Assembly (NCBI RefSeq): GCF_007018965.1
Contig: NZ_VJYZ01000004.1
Location: forward strand, 1 to 64,000
DNA length: 64,000 nt
From: Paracoccus marinus
GTDB taxonomy: Bacteria > Pseudomonadota > Alphaproteobacteria > Rhodobacterales > Rhodobacteraceae
Direction: 5' to 3'
The translations under genes and the position numbers were made by a program. Shown here one piece after another: positions 28,931 through 37,257 of this stretch. Within the stretch, counting starts at the first letter, position 1. The number at the start of each line of letters is the position of its first letter. The notes beneath the pieces are model-generated. The model was not told the origin of the DNA and ran no database searches. It worked only from the letters and a program-made list of their open reading frames with translations.

Positions 28931-28945
28931 TTGCCAATCCGTTAG
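28931..28945 (-). promoter_or_regulatory. Weak CtrA-like box upstream of the fliM-like gene
   Basis: Plus-strand TTGC-CAATCCG-TTAG, matching TTAA-N7-TTAA at five of eight positions. It ends 46 nt before the fliM-like start, the same spacing as the stronger boxes at dprA and the fliG-like gene. By itself the match is not significant. Confidence 0.3.
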
Positions 28946-28950
28946 CCGCC

Positions 28951-28987
28951 AAGCCGACAGCCCCAAGCCGCCAGCCCCCAAGCCGCC
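28951..28987. repeat. Short tandem repeat, about 15 nt, 2.5 copies
   Basis: AAGCCGACAGCCCC, AAGCCGCCAGCCCCC and a partial AAGCCGCC follow each other in the gap between the DUF815 and fliM-like genes. Confidence 0.6.
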
Positions 28988-28992
28988 TACCT

Positions 28993-29868
28993 CTAGGCCG
29001 AAAGCCCGTGCCGCCCGGCAAGATCGGTGAAGAACTGCCACGCCACCCGCCCCGACCGGGCGCCGCGCGTGGCCTGCCACTCGATCGCCTCGGCCCGCAG
29101 GACATCGGGGTCCACCGCCAGCCCGTAGGCCGCGCAGTACCCCTGCACCATCGCAAGATATTCGTCCTGCCCGCAGGCGTGGAACCCCAGCCACAGCCCG
29201 AAGCGGTCCGAAAGCGAGACCTTTTCCTCGACCGCCTCGCCGGGGATGATCGCGGTCGCGCGCTCGTTGTCGATCATGTCGCGCGGCATCAGGTGGCGGC
29301 GGTTCGAGGTCGCGTACAGCACCACGTTCACAGGCCGCCCGGCGATGCCGCCGTCAAGCACGGCCTTGAGCGACTTGTATTGCGTGTCGTCGTGGCTGAA
29401 GGACAGATCGTCCGCGAACAGGACGAACCGCCGGTCCACGTCGCCCAGCATCGCCAAGAGCCGCCCGACCGAGCCGAGATCCTCACGCGCGATCTCGACC
29501 AGCGCGAGCGGCAGGCCGCGGGCCAGCACCTCGGCGTGGACGGCCTTGACGAGGGACGACTTGCCCATCCCCCGCGCGCCCCACAACAGCGCGTTGTTCG
29601 CCGCATGCCCGCGCGCGAACTGCAGCGTGTTGGCCAGAAGCGTGTCGCGGGCGCGGTCGATGCCCAACAGCGCCGACAGCGGCACCCGCGACACCTGCGC
29701 CACGGGTTGCAGCCGGTCTGGGTCGGGGTGCCAGACATAGGCGTCGGCCTGCGTGAAGTCGGGCGCGGGCACCGGCGGCGGGGCCATCCGGTCCAGCGCG
29801 GCGGCGATCCGGGTCAGGGCCGCGCCGTCTTCGCCGTAAGCCGAGCGTTCGGCGGGCAGGTCAGTCAT
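28993..29868 (-). CDS. DUF815-family AAA-type ATPase
   Basis: 291 residues. The P-loop is [10 protein letters not shown] near residue 100. The Walker B region is [12 protein letters not shown], with [15 protein letters not shown] nearby, then [14 protein letters not shown] as sensor 1. These features match DUF815, a widespread AAA-like ATPase family of unknown role, often next to tatABC in alphaproteobacteria. The start overlaps the tatC stop by 8 nt, so it is translationally coupled to tatABC; the significance for protein export is unknown. Confidence 0.88.
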   Translation of the reverse strand: MTDLPAERSAYGEDGAALTRIAAALDRMAPPPVPAPDFTQADAYVWHPDPDRLQPVAQVSRVPLSALLGIDRARDTLLANTLQFARGHAANNALLWGARGMGKSSLVKAVHAEVLARGLPLALVEIAREDLGSVGRLLAMLGDVDRRFVLFADDLSFSHDDTQYKSLKAVLDGGIAGRPVNVVLYATSNRRHLMPRDMIDNERATAIIPGEAVEEKVSLSDRFGLWLGFHACGQDEYLAMVQGYCAAYGLAVDPDVLRAEAIEWQATRGARSGRVAWQFFTDLAGRHGLSA

Positions 29869-30742
29869 CCACCCACAGCCCCTCGGCGCGCAGCCGCGCC
29901 TCGCGCCGCCGCTCGATCCGGCGCACGAGCAGGATGGAGATTTCGTAAAGCGGATAGACCGCCATGAACATGATGATCTGGCTGGTCATGTCGGGGCCGG
30001 GCGTAACGACCGCCGCGACGACCAGCATCGCCACCAGCGCGAACTTCCGCACGCCCGCCAGCCCCGCCGCCGTCACGATCCCGGCCTTGCCCAGCAGCGT
30101 CAGCAGCACCGGCAGCTGGAAGCAGATCCCGAACGCCATGATGAGCCGGATGGTGAGCGACAGGTAATCGCCAAGCGACCCCTGGAACACGATCCCGGCG
30201 GCCGGGCCCACCGGCGTGGCCTTTGCGGTGGCCTGCGCGGCGTCGGCCGCGACCTCGGCCACCGGGGTCACCATCGGCCCGGTCTGGAAGCCAAGGAAGA
30301 AGTCGAACATCTGCGGCAGCACCGCGTAATAGGCGAACGCCCCGCCCAGCATGAACATCAGCGGCGAGGCCAGCAGGAACGGCAGCAGCGCGTTCTTTTC
30401 CGACCGGTAAAGCCCCGGCGCCACGAACCGCCACAGCTGGAACCCGATCACCGGGAACGCCAGCGCGAAGCCGCCCATGAAAGATATCTGCAACGCGACG
30501 AAGAACCCTTCCTGCGGCTTCAGCAGCACCAGCCCGCAATCCTGGTTGCGCCGCGCCAGCGCGTCGCAGATCGGGTGGGTCATGAAGTCGCGGATCGGGT
30601 TGGCGAAGGAATAGCAGGCGACCATCGCGACGACGAAGGCCAGCACCGACCAGATGAGCCGGGTCCGAAGCTCGCGCAGGTGTTCGATCAGCGGGGCCGA
30701 GCTGTCCTCGATCTCGTTCTTGCGGGTCGGGGTGGCGGGCAC
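29861..30742 (-). CDS. tatC: Sec-independent translocase subunit TatC
   Basis: 293 residues with six membrane helices. Conserved landmarks are [15 protein letters not shown] at the N-terminus, [31 protein letters not shown], and the C-terminal helices ending at [25 protein letters not shown]. TatC binds the twin-arginine signal peptide in the inner membrane. One periplasmic loop, about residues 155-185, is longer than usual and Ala-rich. The start is GTG directly after the tatB TGA. The gene overlaps DUF815 downstream. Confidence 0.96.
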   Translation of the reverse strand: MPATPTRKNEIEDSSAPLIEHLRELRTRLIWSVLAFVVAMVACYSFANPIRDFMTHPICDALARRNQDCGLVLLKPQEGFFVALQISFMGGFALAFPVIGFQLWRFVAPGLYRSEKNALLPFLLASPLMFMLGGAFAYYAVLPQMFDFFLGFQTGPMVTPVAEVAADAAQATAKATPVGPAAGIVFQGSLGDYLSLTIRLIMAFGICFQLPVLLTLLGKAGIVTAAGLAGVRKFALVAMLVVAAVVTPGPDMTSQIIMFMAVYPLYEISILLVRRIERRREARLRAEGLWVDD

Positions 30743-31297
30743 TCAGCTGTCTTTCGGTTCGGCGCGGCGGACGGCGTGCAGGCGGCGGCGGCCATGCGCC
30801 TCGGCGGCGGGCGGCGTGGCGGGGCTGCTGCCCGGAACGAGGCGGCGGGCGGCGGTCGCGTGGTCGTCGTCGGCGCCGTGGTCGGGGCCGGGCGTGGCCG
30901 GGGCAGTGGGATAGGGCGCAGGGACGGCGGCCGCGGCCGGGCCTTGCGTATCCGCCGGACCCACGGGGCTCGACGGGTCGGGCAGCGCGCCGCTGGTGCG
31001 GCGGGGCAGCTTGGGGTCCCATTTCTCGAACTTGTCGGCAGCGCGGTCAAGCGCGTCCAGGCCCAGCGCCTTGCTCGACGTCATCGACTTGACGTCGCGC
31101 AGCGACTTGGCCGCGTCCTCGATCCCGCTCGAACGGGCGGCGTCGTCCATCGCCATCGAGAACTCCCGCGCCATTCCCCGCGCCTTGGCCGTGATGCGGC
31201 CCAAGGCGCGGAACATGCGCGGCAGGTCCTCGGGGCCGATGACGATCAGCGCGACGATGCCGATCAGCAGCAGCTCGCTCCAGCCGACGTCGAACAT
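30743..31297 (-). CDS. tatB: Sec-independent translocase subunit TatB
   Basis: 184 residues. One N-terminal helix (VGWSELLLIGIVALIVIGPEDLPRMFRALG, with the TatB-type Gly-Pro-Glu-Asp hinge) is followed by an amphipathic helix and a long Ala/Pro-rich tail of about 75 residues. TatB couples TatC to pore-forming TatA. Thirteen nt separate it from tatA, and its stop abuts the tatC GTG. Confidence 0.94.
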   Translation of the reverse strand: MFDVGWSELLLIGIVALIVIGPEDLPRMFRALGRITAKARGMAREFSMAMDDAARSSGIEDAAKSLRDVKSMTSSKALGLDALDRAADKFEKWDPKLPRRTSGALPDPSSPVGPADTQGPAAAAVPAPYPTAPATPGPDHGADDDHATAARRLVPGSSPATPPAAEAHGRRRLHAVRRAEPKDS

Positions 31298-31310
31298 AGG
31301 TCGTTCCGGC

Positions 31311-31724
31311 TCAGCTGCGCGGGGTGGTGTCGTGGCGCGGGTGGGTGCCCAGGCCGGATTCCACGCGCGGCTCGGACCGGGGGGTCACGTCGCGCAAATG
31401 CTCGTCGGCGCGGGCGCGGGCGCGGTCGGCGGCCGCCTGCACGTCGTCGGCGGTGCGGTCGAGCGCGCGGTCCAGCGGCCGATCAAGGGGCCGGTCCAGC
31501 GGCCGTTCGTTGCTCAGGCGGTCGCTGGCAAGTCGGTCGTTGCTCAGGCGGGCGTCGCCCGCGCCGCGACGCACTTCGTCCTCGCCGTCCTTCACGCCGT
31601 GCTTGAACGCGGTGATCCCCTTGCCGACCTCGCCCATCAGCGACGACACCTTGCCCCGGCCGAACAGGACAAGGACCACGACGGCGATGAGGAGGAGGCC
31701 GGGAAGGCCGATGTTGTTCAGCAT
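31311..31724 (-). CDS. tatA: Sec-independent translocase subunit TatA
   Basis: 137 residues. The TatA transmembrane helix is followed by the FGRG hinge ([22 protein letters not shown]) and an amphipathic helix [12 protein letters not shown]. Beyond residue 60 the tail is a low-complexity Leu/Asp/Arg repeat ([25 protein letters not shown]), longer than most TatA (about 80-100 aa). TatA oligomers form the translocation pore. AAGGAG lies 7 nt upstream of the ATG. First gene of tatABC-DUF815. Confidence 0.94.
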   Translation of the reverse strand: MLNNIGLPGLLLIAVVVLVLFGRGKVSSLMGEVGKGITAFKHGVKDGEDEVRRGAGDARLSNDRLASDRLSNERPLDRPLDRPLDRALDRTADDVQAAADRARARADEHLRDVTPRSEPRVESGLGTHPRHDTTPRS

Positions 31725-31948
31725 CTCAAGCTCCTTCGTCGGGCCACGATGGCCCCGGGTCGCGTCATGTCTATTCCCCCCACACGCCTTTGCAAAGTCC
31801 CATCACGGCGAGGTGCGCTTGGCCAGCGCGCGCGGATTGGGCATAACCGTTCCATGACCCGCACCGCCCCGCACCCTTGCTGCACGCCCGCGCCGCGCCC
31901 CTTGGTCCCCGGAACGCGCAGTCGGCCCCTTGCCGCCGGGCGCGCGCC

Positions 31949-32527
31949 ATGATCGGCGACGACTACATGCGCCTTGCCTACCTCGTGGTGCTGCTGGTGG
32001 CGCTTGGCGGCTTTCTCGTCACCGATTTCCGCAACCGCCCCGGCCAGACCAGCCGGCAGGCGCTGGCGTGGGTGCTGATCTTCGTGGCCGTGATCGCGGC
32101 CGCGGGCCTGTGGGGCGACGTGCGCGACAGGGTGGCCCCGCGGCAGGAGATCGCGGGCGGCGGCCGGATCGAGATCCCGGCCTCGGCCGACGGGCATTAC
32201 CACCTGAACACGGACCTGAACGGCACCACGGTGCGCTTCGTCGTCGATACCGGCGCCTCGACTATCGCGCTGGGGCGAAAGGACGCACGGCGGATCGGGA
32301 TCGACCTCGACGGCCTTGTTTATGCGGGCGAGGCGCAGACGGCGAACGGCAGCGTCAAAACCGCCTCGGTCGTTATCGACCGGATAAAGATCGGCGACAT
32401 CGTGGACGACGACGTGCCCGCCGTGGTCATCGGCGGCGATCTGGACCAGTCGCTGCTGGGAATGAGCTACCTGCGCCGCTTCGCCCGCGTGGGGATCGAG
32501 GGCGACAGGCTGGTGCTGGAACGCTGA
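31949..32527 (+). CDS. Membrane-anchored retropepsin-like aspartic protease
   Basis: 192 residues. Two N-terminal membrane segments (about residues 6-23 and 36-55) precede a retropepsin-like clan AA domain with the catalytic VDTGAST (FVVDTGASTIALG) near residue 105 and the later LLGMSYLRRF flap-side motif. It matches the single-domain TIGR02281-type aspartic protease family common in alphaproteobacteria, whose substrates are mostly unknown. ATG 31949 begins the membrane segment. It is divergent from tatA and convergent with holC. Confidence 0.87.
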   Translation: MIGDDYMRLAYLVVLLVALGGFLVTDFRNRPGQTSRQALAWVLIFVAVIAAAGLWGDVRDRVAPRQEIAGGGRIEIPASADGHYHLNTDLNGTTVRFVVDTGASTIALGRKDARRIGIDLDGLVYAGEAQTANGSVKTASVVIDRIKIGDIVDDDVPAVVIGGDLDQSLLGMSYLRRFARVGIEGDRLVLER

Positions 32528-32546
32528 CTGCGGCCCGCGCGGGCGT

Positions 32547-33017
32547 TCAGGCCTTGCGTTCCCACTTGCCGCCGCCCTCGGACCAGTATTCGGCCGCCAC
32601 GCCCGCGCCGGTCAGCGCCCGCCACTGCGCCCGGGCATGGGTCACCGCGGCCTCGTCGTTGCCGTCGAACAGGATGCAGACGCGGGCGAGCCTGTCGCAT
32701 TCCGCCGCCTCGACGTCCGCCCCATCTACGGCGATGACGCACTGGGGATCGTTGGCGGCGGCCTCGACAGCCGTCTGGCCGTTCCTGCCCGTCACGGTCA
32801 GCAGCACCGGCTGACGCGCGTCGTGCGGCCCGCCGGCGATGCCGTGGGCCATGAACCCGTCGCCCTGCCACAGATGCTCGTCCAGACGCGCCATCCGGTC
32901 GGCGTCGGTGCCGCGCAGCTCGATCCGCCAGCCCGCCGACTGGCTCTTGCCGATCAGCGTCGGCACCAGCCCCTCGGCGGGGGTGCGGGTCAGGTGATAG
33001 AACATCGCGGCGCCCAC
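32547..33017 (-). CDS. holC: DNA polymerase III chi subunit (HolC)
   Basis: 156 residues matching HolC: MFYHLTRTPAEGLVPTLIGKSQSAGWRIELRG at the N-terminus, LWTYGD-like DEHLWQGDGFMAHG in the middle, then RVCILFDGNDEAAVTHARAQWR. Chi links the clamp loader to single-stranded DNA-binding protein. GTG 33017 with GGAGG about 8 nt upstream gives the usual MGAAxFYHLTR N-terminus; ATG 33005 is the alternative. It lies 46 nt after pepA on the same strand, a common bacterial pairing. Confidence 0.92.
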   Translation of the reverse strand: MGAAMFYHLTRTPAEGLVPTLIGKSQSAGWRIELRGTDADRMARLDEHLWQGDGFMAHGIAGGPHDARQPVLLTVTGRNGQTAVEAAANDPQCVIAVDGADVEAAECDRLARVCILFDGNDEAAVTHARAQWRALTGAGVAAEYWSEGGGKWERKA

Positions 33018-33063
33018 GCCCGTGCCTCCGGTCCTGCCTTGAACACTGTCCCGGTCCTGCGCT

Positions 33064-34740
33064 TCAGGCCTTGCGGGGCGCGTCGGCCCCGGCCTCGAAC
33101 CCGTCGCGGATCATCCGGTCCAGCGTCATCACGCCCCAGCCGGTCGCGCCCTTGGGCGCAAGCGTCGTGGCGCCCGGCGGCAGCGCGACCCCGGCGATGT
33201 CGATATGGGCCCAGGGCGTGCCCTCGCGCACGAAGCGCTGCAGGAACTGCGCCGCCGTGATCGACCCGGCCGGACGCCCGGCGGAGTTCTTGACGTCGGC
33301 AAGCCGGGAATCGATCAGGTCGTCATAGGCCTGCCCCAGCGGCAGCCGCCACGCGCCCTCGCCCTCGGCCTTGGCGGCGGCGAGGACCTGCCCGGCAAGC
33401 CGGTCGTCGTTGGAAAAGACGCCCGCATGTTCGTGCCCCAGCGCGACGATGACGGCGCCGGTCAGGGTGGCGAGGTCGATCACCGCCGACGGCTGGAACC
33501 GGTCCTGCGCGTACCAGAGAACGTCGGCCAGCACCAAGCGCCCCTCGGCGTCGGTGTTGATGACCTCGATCGTGTCGCCCTTCATCGAACGCACGATGTC
33601 GCCCGGGCGCTGCGCGCGGCCGTCGGGCATGTTCTCGACCAGGCCGACCAGCCCCACGACGTTGGCCCGCGCGCCGCGCAGCGCGAGCGTCCGCATCACG
33701 CCCGCGACGACGCCCGCGCCGCCCATGTCCATCGTCATCTCCTCCATGCCCTGCGCGGGCTTGATCGAGATGCCGCCGGTGTCGAACACCACGCCCTTGC
33801 CGACCAGCGCCAAAGGCGGCTCGTCGCCGCCGTTCTGCCAGCGCATCACGACGACCTTGCTGGGCGCCTCGCTGCCCTGCCCCACGGCCAGAAGCGCGCG
33901 CATGCCAAGGCGCGCAAGCTCGCCCTCGTCCAGCACTTCGACCTCGAGCCCCAGTTCGCGCATGGCGAGCAGGCGGTCGGCGAAGTCGGTGGTGGTCAGG
34001 ATGTTGGCGGGTTCGTTCACGAGGTCGCGGGTGAAGAACACGCCCTCGGCCACCGCCGCGCCGTCGCGGGCGTTCCGGGCGGTCGCTTCGGCATCGGCGA
34101 CGATCATGGTGACGCTGGCGCGCCGGGGCTGGGGGGCGGGGGTGGCCGCGCCGTCATCGCCGGCGTCTGCGCCGGCGTCCGCAGTGCCGCCGGTCGCGTC
34201 GGCCAGCAGCGCGTCGGCACCGGACCCGGTGCGACTGACGCCCTGCGGCGGGTTCAGCGGCGCGTCCGCCGCGCCGTCCGTCGTGTTGTCCGCCACATCT
34301 TCCACGCCGTCCGCCGCATCCTTCTTGCGCGTCTTGTGGACCGAAAAGTCATAACCGCGCAGCGCCAGCCCCAGCGCGATCTCGGCCGCCTGCGGGTGGT
34401 TCGCCGCGACGACCGTCACCTCGCCGGTGCCGATCTTCGCCCCGATCGCCGCCCCCGCCTTGCGCGCCACCAGCGCGTCCGCGCGCCGGGGCAGGTTCAC
34501 GAGCTGGATCGCATCGGCTTCCAGCCCCGCGGGGAAGGCGAGCTCCATTGCCTCGCCCGGCTTCACCTTGCGCCAGGCGTCCGACGCCATCGCCCGCGCC
34601 AGCGCCTGCCGGGCGGCTGCGGGCAGGCCCGAGGGCGGGCGTCCCTGATCGCCGACCATAAGCGCGATCCGGCCGCGCGCGGTCTTCAGATCGGGCGCGT
34701 CGGCGGCGGCGACGAAGCGGATTTCGACGGGTTGGGACAT
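33064..34740 (-). CDS. pepA: Leucyl aminopeptidase (PepA family) with inserted linker
   Basis: 558 residues, 60-70 longer than usual. The M17 catalytic domain is intact: PLALVGKGVVFDTGGISIKPAQGMEEM, then the signature NTDAEGRLVLADVL with metal-binding Asp and Glu. The N-terminal macro-like domain is interrupted at about residues 140-206 by an Asp/Ala/Gly-rich low-complexity stretch. PepA removes N-terminal residues from peptides using two metals in a hexamer. The insertion has no recognisable domain. It is divergent from lptF, with 235 nt between start codons. Confidence 0.94.
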   Translation of the reverse strand: MSQPVEIRFVAAADAPDLKTARGRIALMVGDQGRPPSGLPAAARQALARAMASDAWRKVKPGEAMELAFPAGLEADAIQLVNLPRRADALVARKAGAAIGAKIGTGEVTVVAANHPQAAEIALGLALRGYDFSVHKTRKKDAADGVEDVADNTTDGAADAPLNPPQGVSRTGSGADALLADATGGTADAGADAGDDGAATPAPQPRRASVTMIVADAEATARNARDGAAVAEGVFFTRDLVNEPANILTTTDFADRLLAMRELGLEVEVLDEGELARLGMRALLAVGQGSEAPSKVVVMRWQNGGDEPPLALVGKGVVFDTGGISIKPAQGMEEMTMDMGGAGVVAGVMRTLALRGARANVVGLVGLVENMPDGRAQRPGDIVRSMKGDTIEVINTDAEGRLVLADVLWYAQDRFQPSAVIDLATLTGAVIVALGHEHAGVFSNDDRLAGQVLAAAKAEGEGAWRLPLGQAYDDLIDSRLADVKNSAGRPAGSITAAQFLQRFVREGTPWAHIDIAGVALPPGATTLAPKGATGWGVMTLDRMIRDGFEAGADAPRKA

Positions 34741-34975
34741 GGTCGGGCATTCCTTCTGGCAAGCCCGGCGAAACCTAGACCCGCCGCCCGGGGATGGCCA
34801 GAGCCGCGGGCCGCGGTCGCTTGGGCGCGGCGGAAAAGCCCCGACCGGCGCAGCCGGGACACGGTCGGCGGCGAAGCTCGCGCCGGGGCCCCGGGCGGGC
34901 TTTCGCCAACGCGCGTCTGCGGCTAATCAGGGTCAACGGGGGACGAGGCCGGTCAGGGCCCGAACAAGGGCGCCA

Positions 34976-36127
34976 ATGACGCGCATCGACAAATACATCC
35001 TGTCGCAGTTCCTGGGCCTGTTCGGCTTCTTCGGGCTGGTACTGGTATCGGTCTACTGGATCAACCGCGCCGTGAGCCTGTTCGAGCAGCTGATCCAGGA
35101 CGGGCAGACCGCGCTGGTGGTGCTGGAGTTCACGGCGCTGACGCTGCCGCTCGTGATCTCGGTCGTGCTGCCGGTCGCGGCGTTCGCGGCCGCGGCGTTC
35201 GGGACCAACCGGCTGACCTCGGAATCCGAGATGGCGGCGATGCAGGCGGCCGGCATGTCGCCGTGGCGGCTGGCGCGCCCGGTCCTGGTCTTCGGGATCG
35301 TCGCGGGCGTCATGGTCGCGATCCTCGTCCACGGGCTGGTGCCGATGACGCGGTCGCGGCTGGCCGACCGCCAGGCCGAGGTGGCCGAGGACATCACCGC
35401 GCGGTTCCTGCGCGCGGGCCAGTTCCAGTATCCGGGCGCGGGCATCACCGTGTTCATCCGCGACATCGCCGACGACGGGCGGCTGCTGGACGTGTTCCTG
35501 CAGGACGCGCGCGATCCGGCGCGGATCACCGACTATACCGCCTCGCAGGCGCTGGTCGTGCGCGCCGACACCGGGCCGCGGATCGTCATGCTGCAGGGGA
35601 TGGTGCAGTCGCTGATGCGCGACGGCGAGCAGCGGCAGCTGTCGGTGACCCGGTTCGAGGATCTGACCTACGACCTGGGCAACCTGATGCCCGCCGACGA
35701 GGATGAACGCGACCTTCGCAGCTATTCGACCGCGCGCCTGCTGTCCCCCGACGCGGACCTTCTGCGCGCGACCGGCGCCTCGCCCGCCGAGGCGCGGGCC
35801 GAGGCGCACGAACGGATCACCAAGCCCTTCATGGCCCCGGTGAGCGCGCTTCTGGGGTTCGCGGTCCTGCTGCTGGGCGGCTATTCGCGGTTCGGGGTCT
35901 GGCGGCAGGTCACCGGCGCGGTCGTGGCGCTGATCCTCGTCCAGATGCTGGCCACGGCGGCGGCGAGCGCCGTCGCCGGATCGCCCGGGCAATGGCCGAT
36001 CCTCTACCTGCCGCCGGTCGCGGGCGCGGCCGTGGTGGCGCTGGTGCTGGCCTGGGTCGCGCGGCCGCGCCGGACGGCCCGCGCGCGCGGGGCCGGCGCA
36101 ACACCGGACACGGGGGGCGCGGCATGA
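34976..36127 (+). CDS. lptF: LPS export system permease LptF
   Basis: 383 residues. The YjgP/YjgQ layout: three N-terminal helices, a periplasmic beta-jellyroll domain (about 120-265), and three C-terminal helices. The N-terminus MTRIDKYILSQFLGLFGFFGL is typical. LptF and LptG form the permease of the LptB2FGC complex that extracts LPS from the inner membrane. AAGGG lies 6 nt before the ATG. The stop overlaps lptG as ATGA. Confidence 0.94.
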   Translation: MTRIDKYILSQFLGLFGFFGLVLVSVYWINRAVSLFEQLIQDGQTALVVLEFTALTLPLVISVVLPVAAFAAAAFGTNRLTSESEMAAMQAAGMSPWRLARPVLVFGIVAGVMVAILVHGLVPMTRSRLADRQAEVAEDITARFLRAGQFQYPGAGITVFIRDIADDGRLLDVFLQDARDPARITDYTASQALVVRADTGPRIVMLQGMVQSLMRDGEQRQLSVTRFEDLTYDLGNLMPADEDERDLRSYSTARLLSPDADLLRATGASPAEARAEAHERITKPFMAPVSALLGFAVLLLGGYSRFGVWRQVTGAVVALILVQMLATAAASAVAGSPGQWPILYLPPVAGAAVVALVLAWVARPRRTARARGAGATPDTGGAA

Positions 36128-37257
36128 TCCTGCATCTCTACCTCGCGCGCCGCTGGTTTCGGCAGTTCCTGATCGTCGGCGGCGCGTTCCTCGCGATCCT
36201 GTTCCTGATCGACCTCGTCGAACAGATCCGCCGCTTCGCCGGCGCCGGGATCGGGCTGCGCGGCACCGCTGCCGTGGCCGCGCTGAACGTGGTGAGCAGC
36301 TTTTACGCGATCCTGCCGCTGATCGCGCTGCTGGCGGGGCTTGCGCTGTTCCTGTCGATGTCGCGGTCGTCCGAGCTGGTCGCGGTCCGCGCCTCGGGGC
36401 GGTCGGGGCTGCGGGCGTTGTCGGCGCCGGTCATCGCGGCGACGCTGGCAGGCGCGGCGGCGGTCGCGGTCCTCAACCCCATCGTCGCGGGAACGTCGCG
36501 CCGTTACGACGCGGCGGTGGCCCGGATCGACCGGCAGGGCGAGCAGACGGTGAGCCTGGGCGAGGGCGCGGTCTGGCTGCGGCAGGGGATGCCCGCCATG
36601 CGCCGCGGACCCACCCCGGACACCCTGTCCGAAACCGGCCAGATCGTCATCCGCGCCAACCGCGCCAGCACCGACGCGACCACGCTTTACGACGCGACCT
36701 TCGTCGTCTTCACCCCCACCGACGGCCCCACCCTGCGCTACGAGGCGGACTCGGCCCAGCTTGAACCCGGCGCGTGGCTGCTGCGCGGGGTCAAGGAATG
36801 GCCGCTCGACGCCGACAACCCCGAAGTCGCGGCCCGCGACCTGCCGATGCTGCGGCTGCCGACCGAACTGACCGCCGCCCGCATCCGCGACGGCTTCGGC
36901 GCACCCGAGGCGGTGCCGGTCTGGCAGCTCGCGACCTTCATCGACGGGCTGGAACGGGCCGGGTTCTCGGCGATGCGGCACCGGGTGTGGCTGCAGATGG
37001 AACTGGCGCGCCCGTTCCTGATGGGCGCGATGGTGCTGATCGCGGCGGCCTTTGCCATGCGCCCCAGCCGGGGCCGCCGGATCGCCGCGATGGTGCTGGG
37101 CGGCTTTGGCGCGGGGCTGGGGCTGTTCTTCCTGCGCAACCTGGCGCAGGTGCTGGGCGAGACCGGGCAGGTGCCGCCCGCCATGGCCGCGTTCGCGCCG
37201 ATCGCGGTCGCGGTCATGCTGGCGCTCGCGCTGCTTCTGAAGCTGGAGGAAGGATGA
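36124..37257 (+). CDS. lptG: LPS export system permease LptG
   Basis: 377 residues with the same fold as LptF: N-terminal YLARRWFRQFLIVGGAFLAILFLIDLVEQIRRF, a periplasmic domain, then three C-terminal helices. It is the partner permease of LptF. ATG overlaps the lptF stop by four bases, and its own stop overlaps the lptD start, giving one tightly coupled unit. Confidence 0.94.
   Translation: MILHLYLARRWFRQFLIVGGAFLAILFLIDLVEQIRRFAGAGIGLRGTAAVAALNVVSSFYAILPLIALLAGLALFLSMSRSSELVAVRASGRSGLRALSAPVIAATLAGAAAVAVLNPIVAGTSRRYDAAVARIDRQGEQTVSLGEGAVWLRQGMPAMRRGPTPDTLSETGQIVIRANRASTDATTLYDATFVVFTPTDGPTLRYEADSAQLEPGAWLLRGVKEWPLDADNPEVAARDLPMLRLPTELTAARIRDGFGAPEAVPVWQLATFIDGLERAGFSAMRHRVWLQMELARPFLMGAMVLIAAAFAMRPSRGRRIAAMVLGGFGAGLGLFFLRNLAQVLGETGQVPPAMAAFAPIAVAVMLALALLLKLEEG

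Noticed and set aside
32533..32544. GCCCGCGCGGGC palindrome between convergent genes
   Set aside because: It has no loop and no T tract, and short G/C palindromes are expected by chance in this composition.
34923..34937. CtrA-like CTAA-N7-CAAC upstream of lptF
   Set aside because: The second half-site is poor, and lptF is not an expected target.
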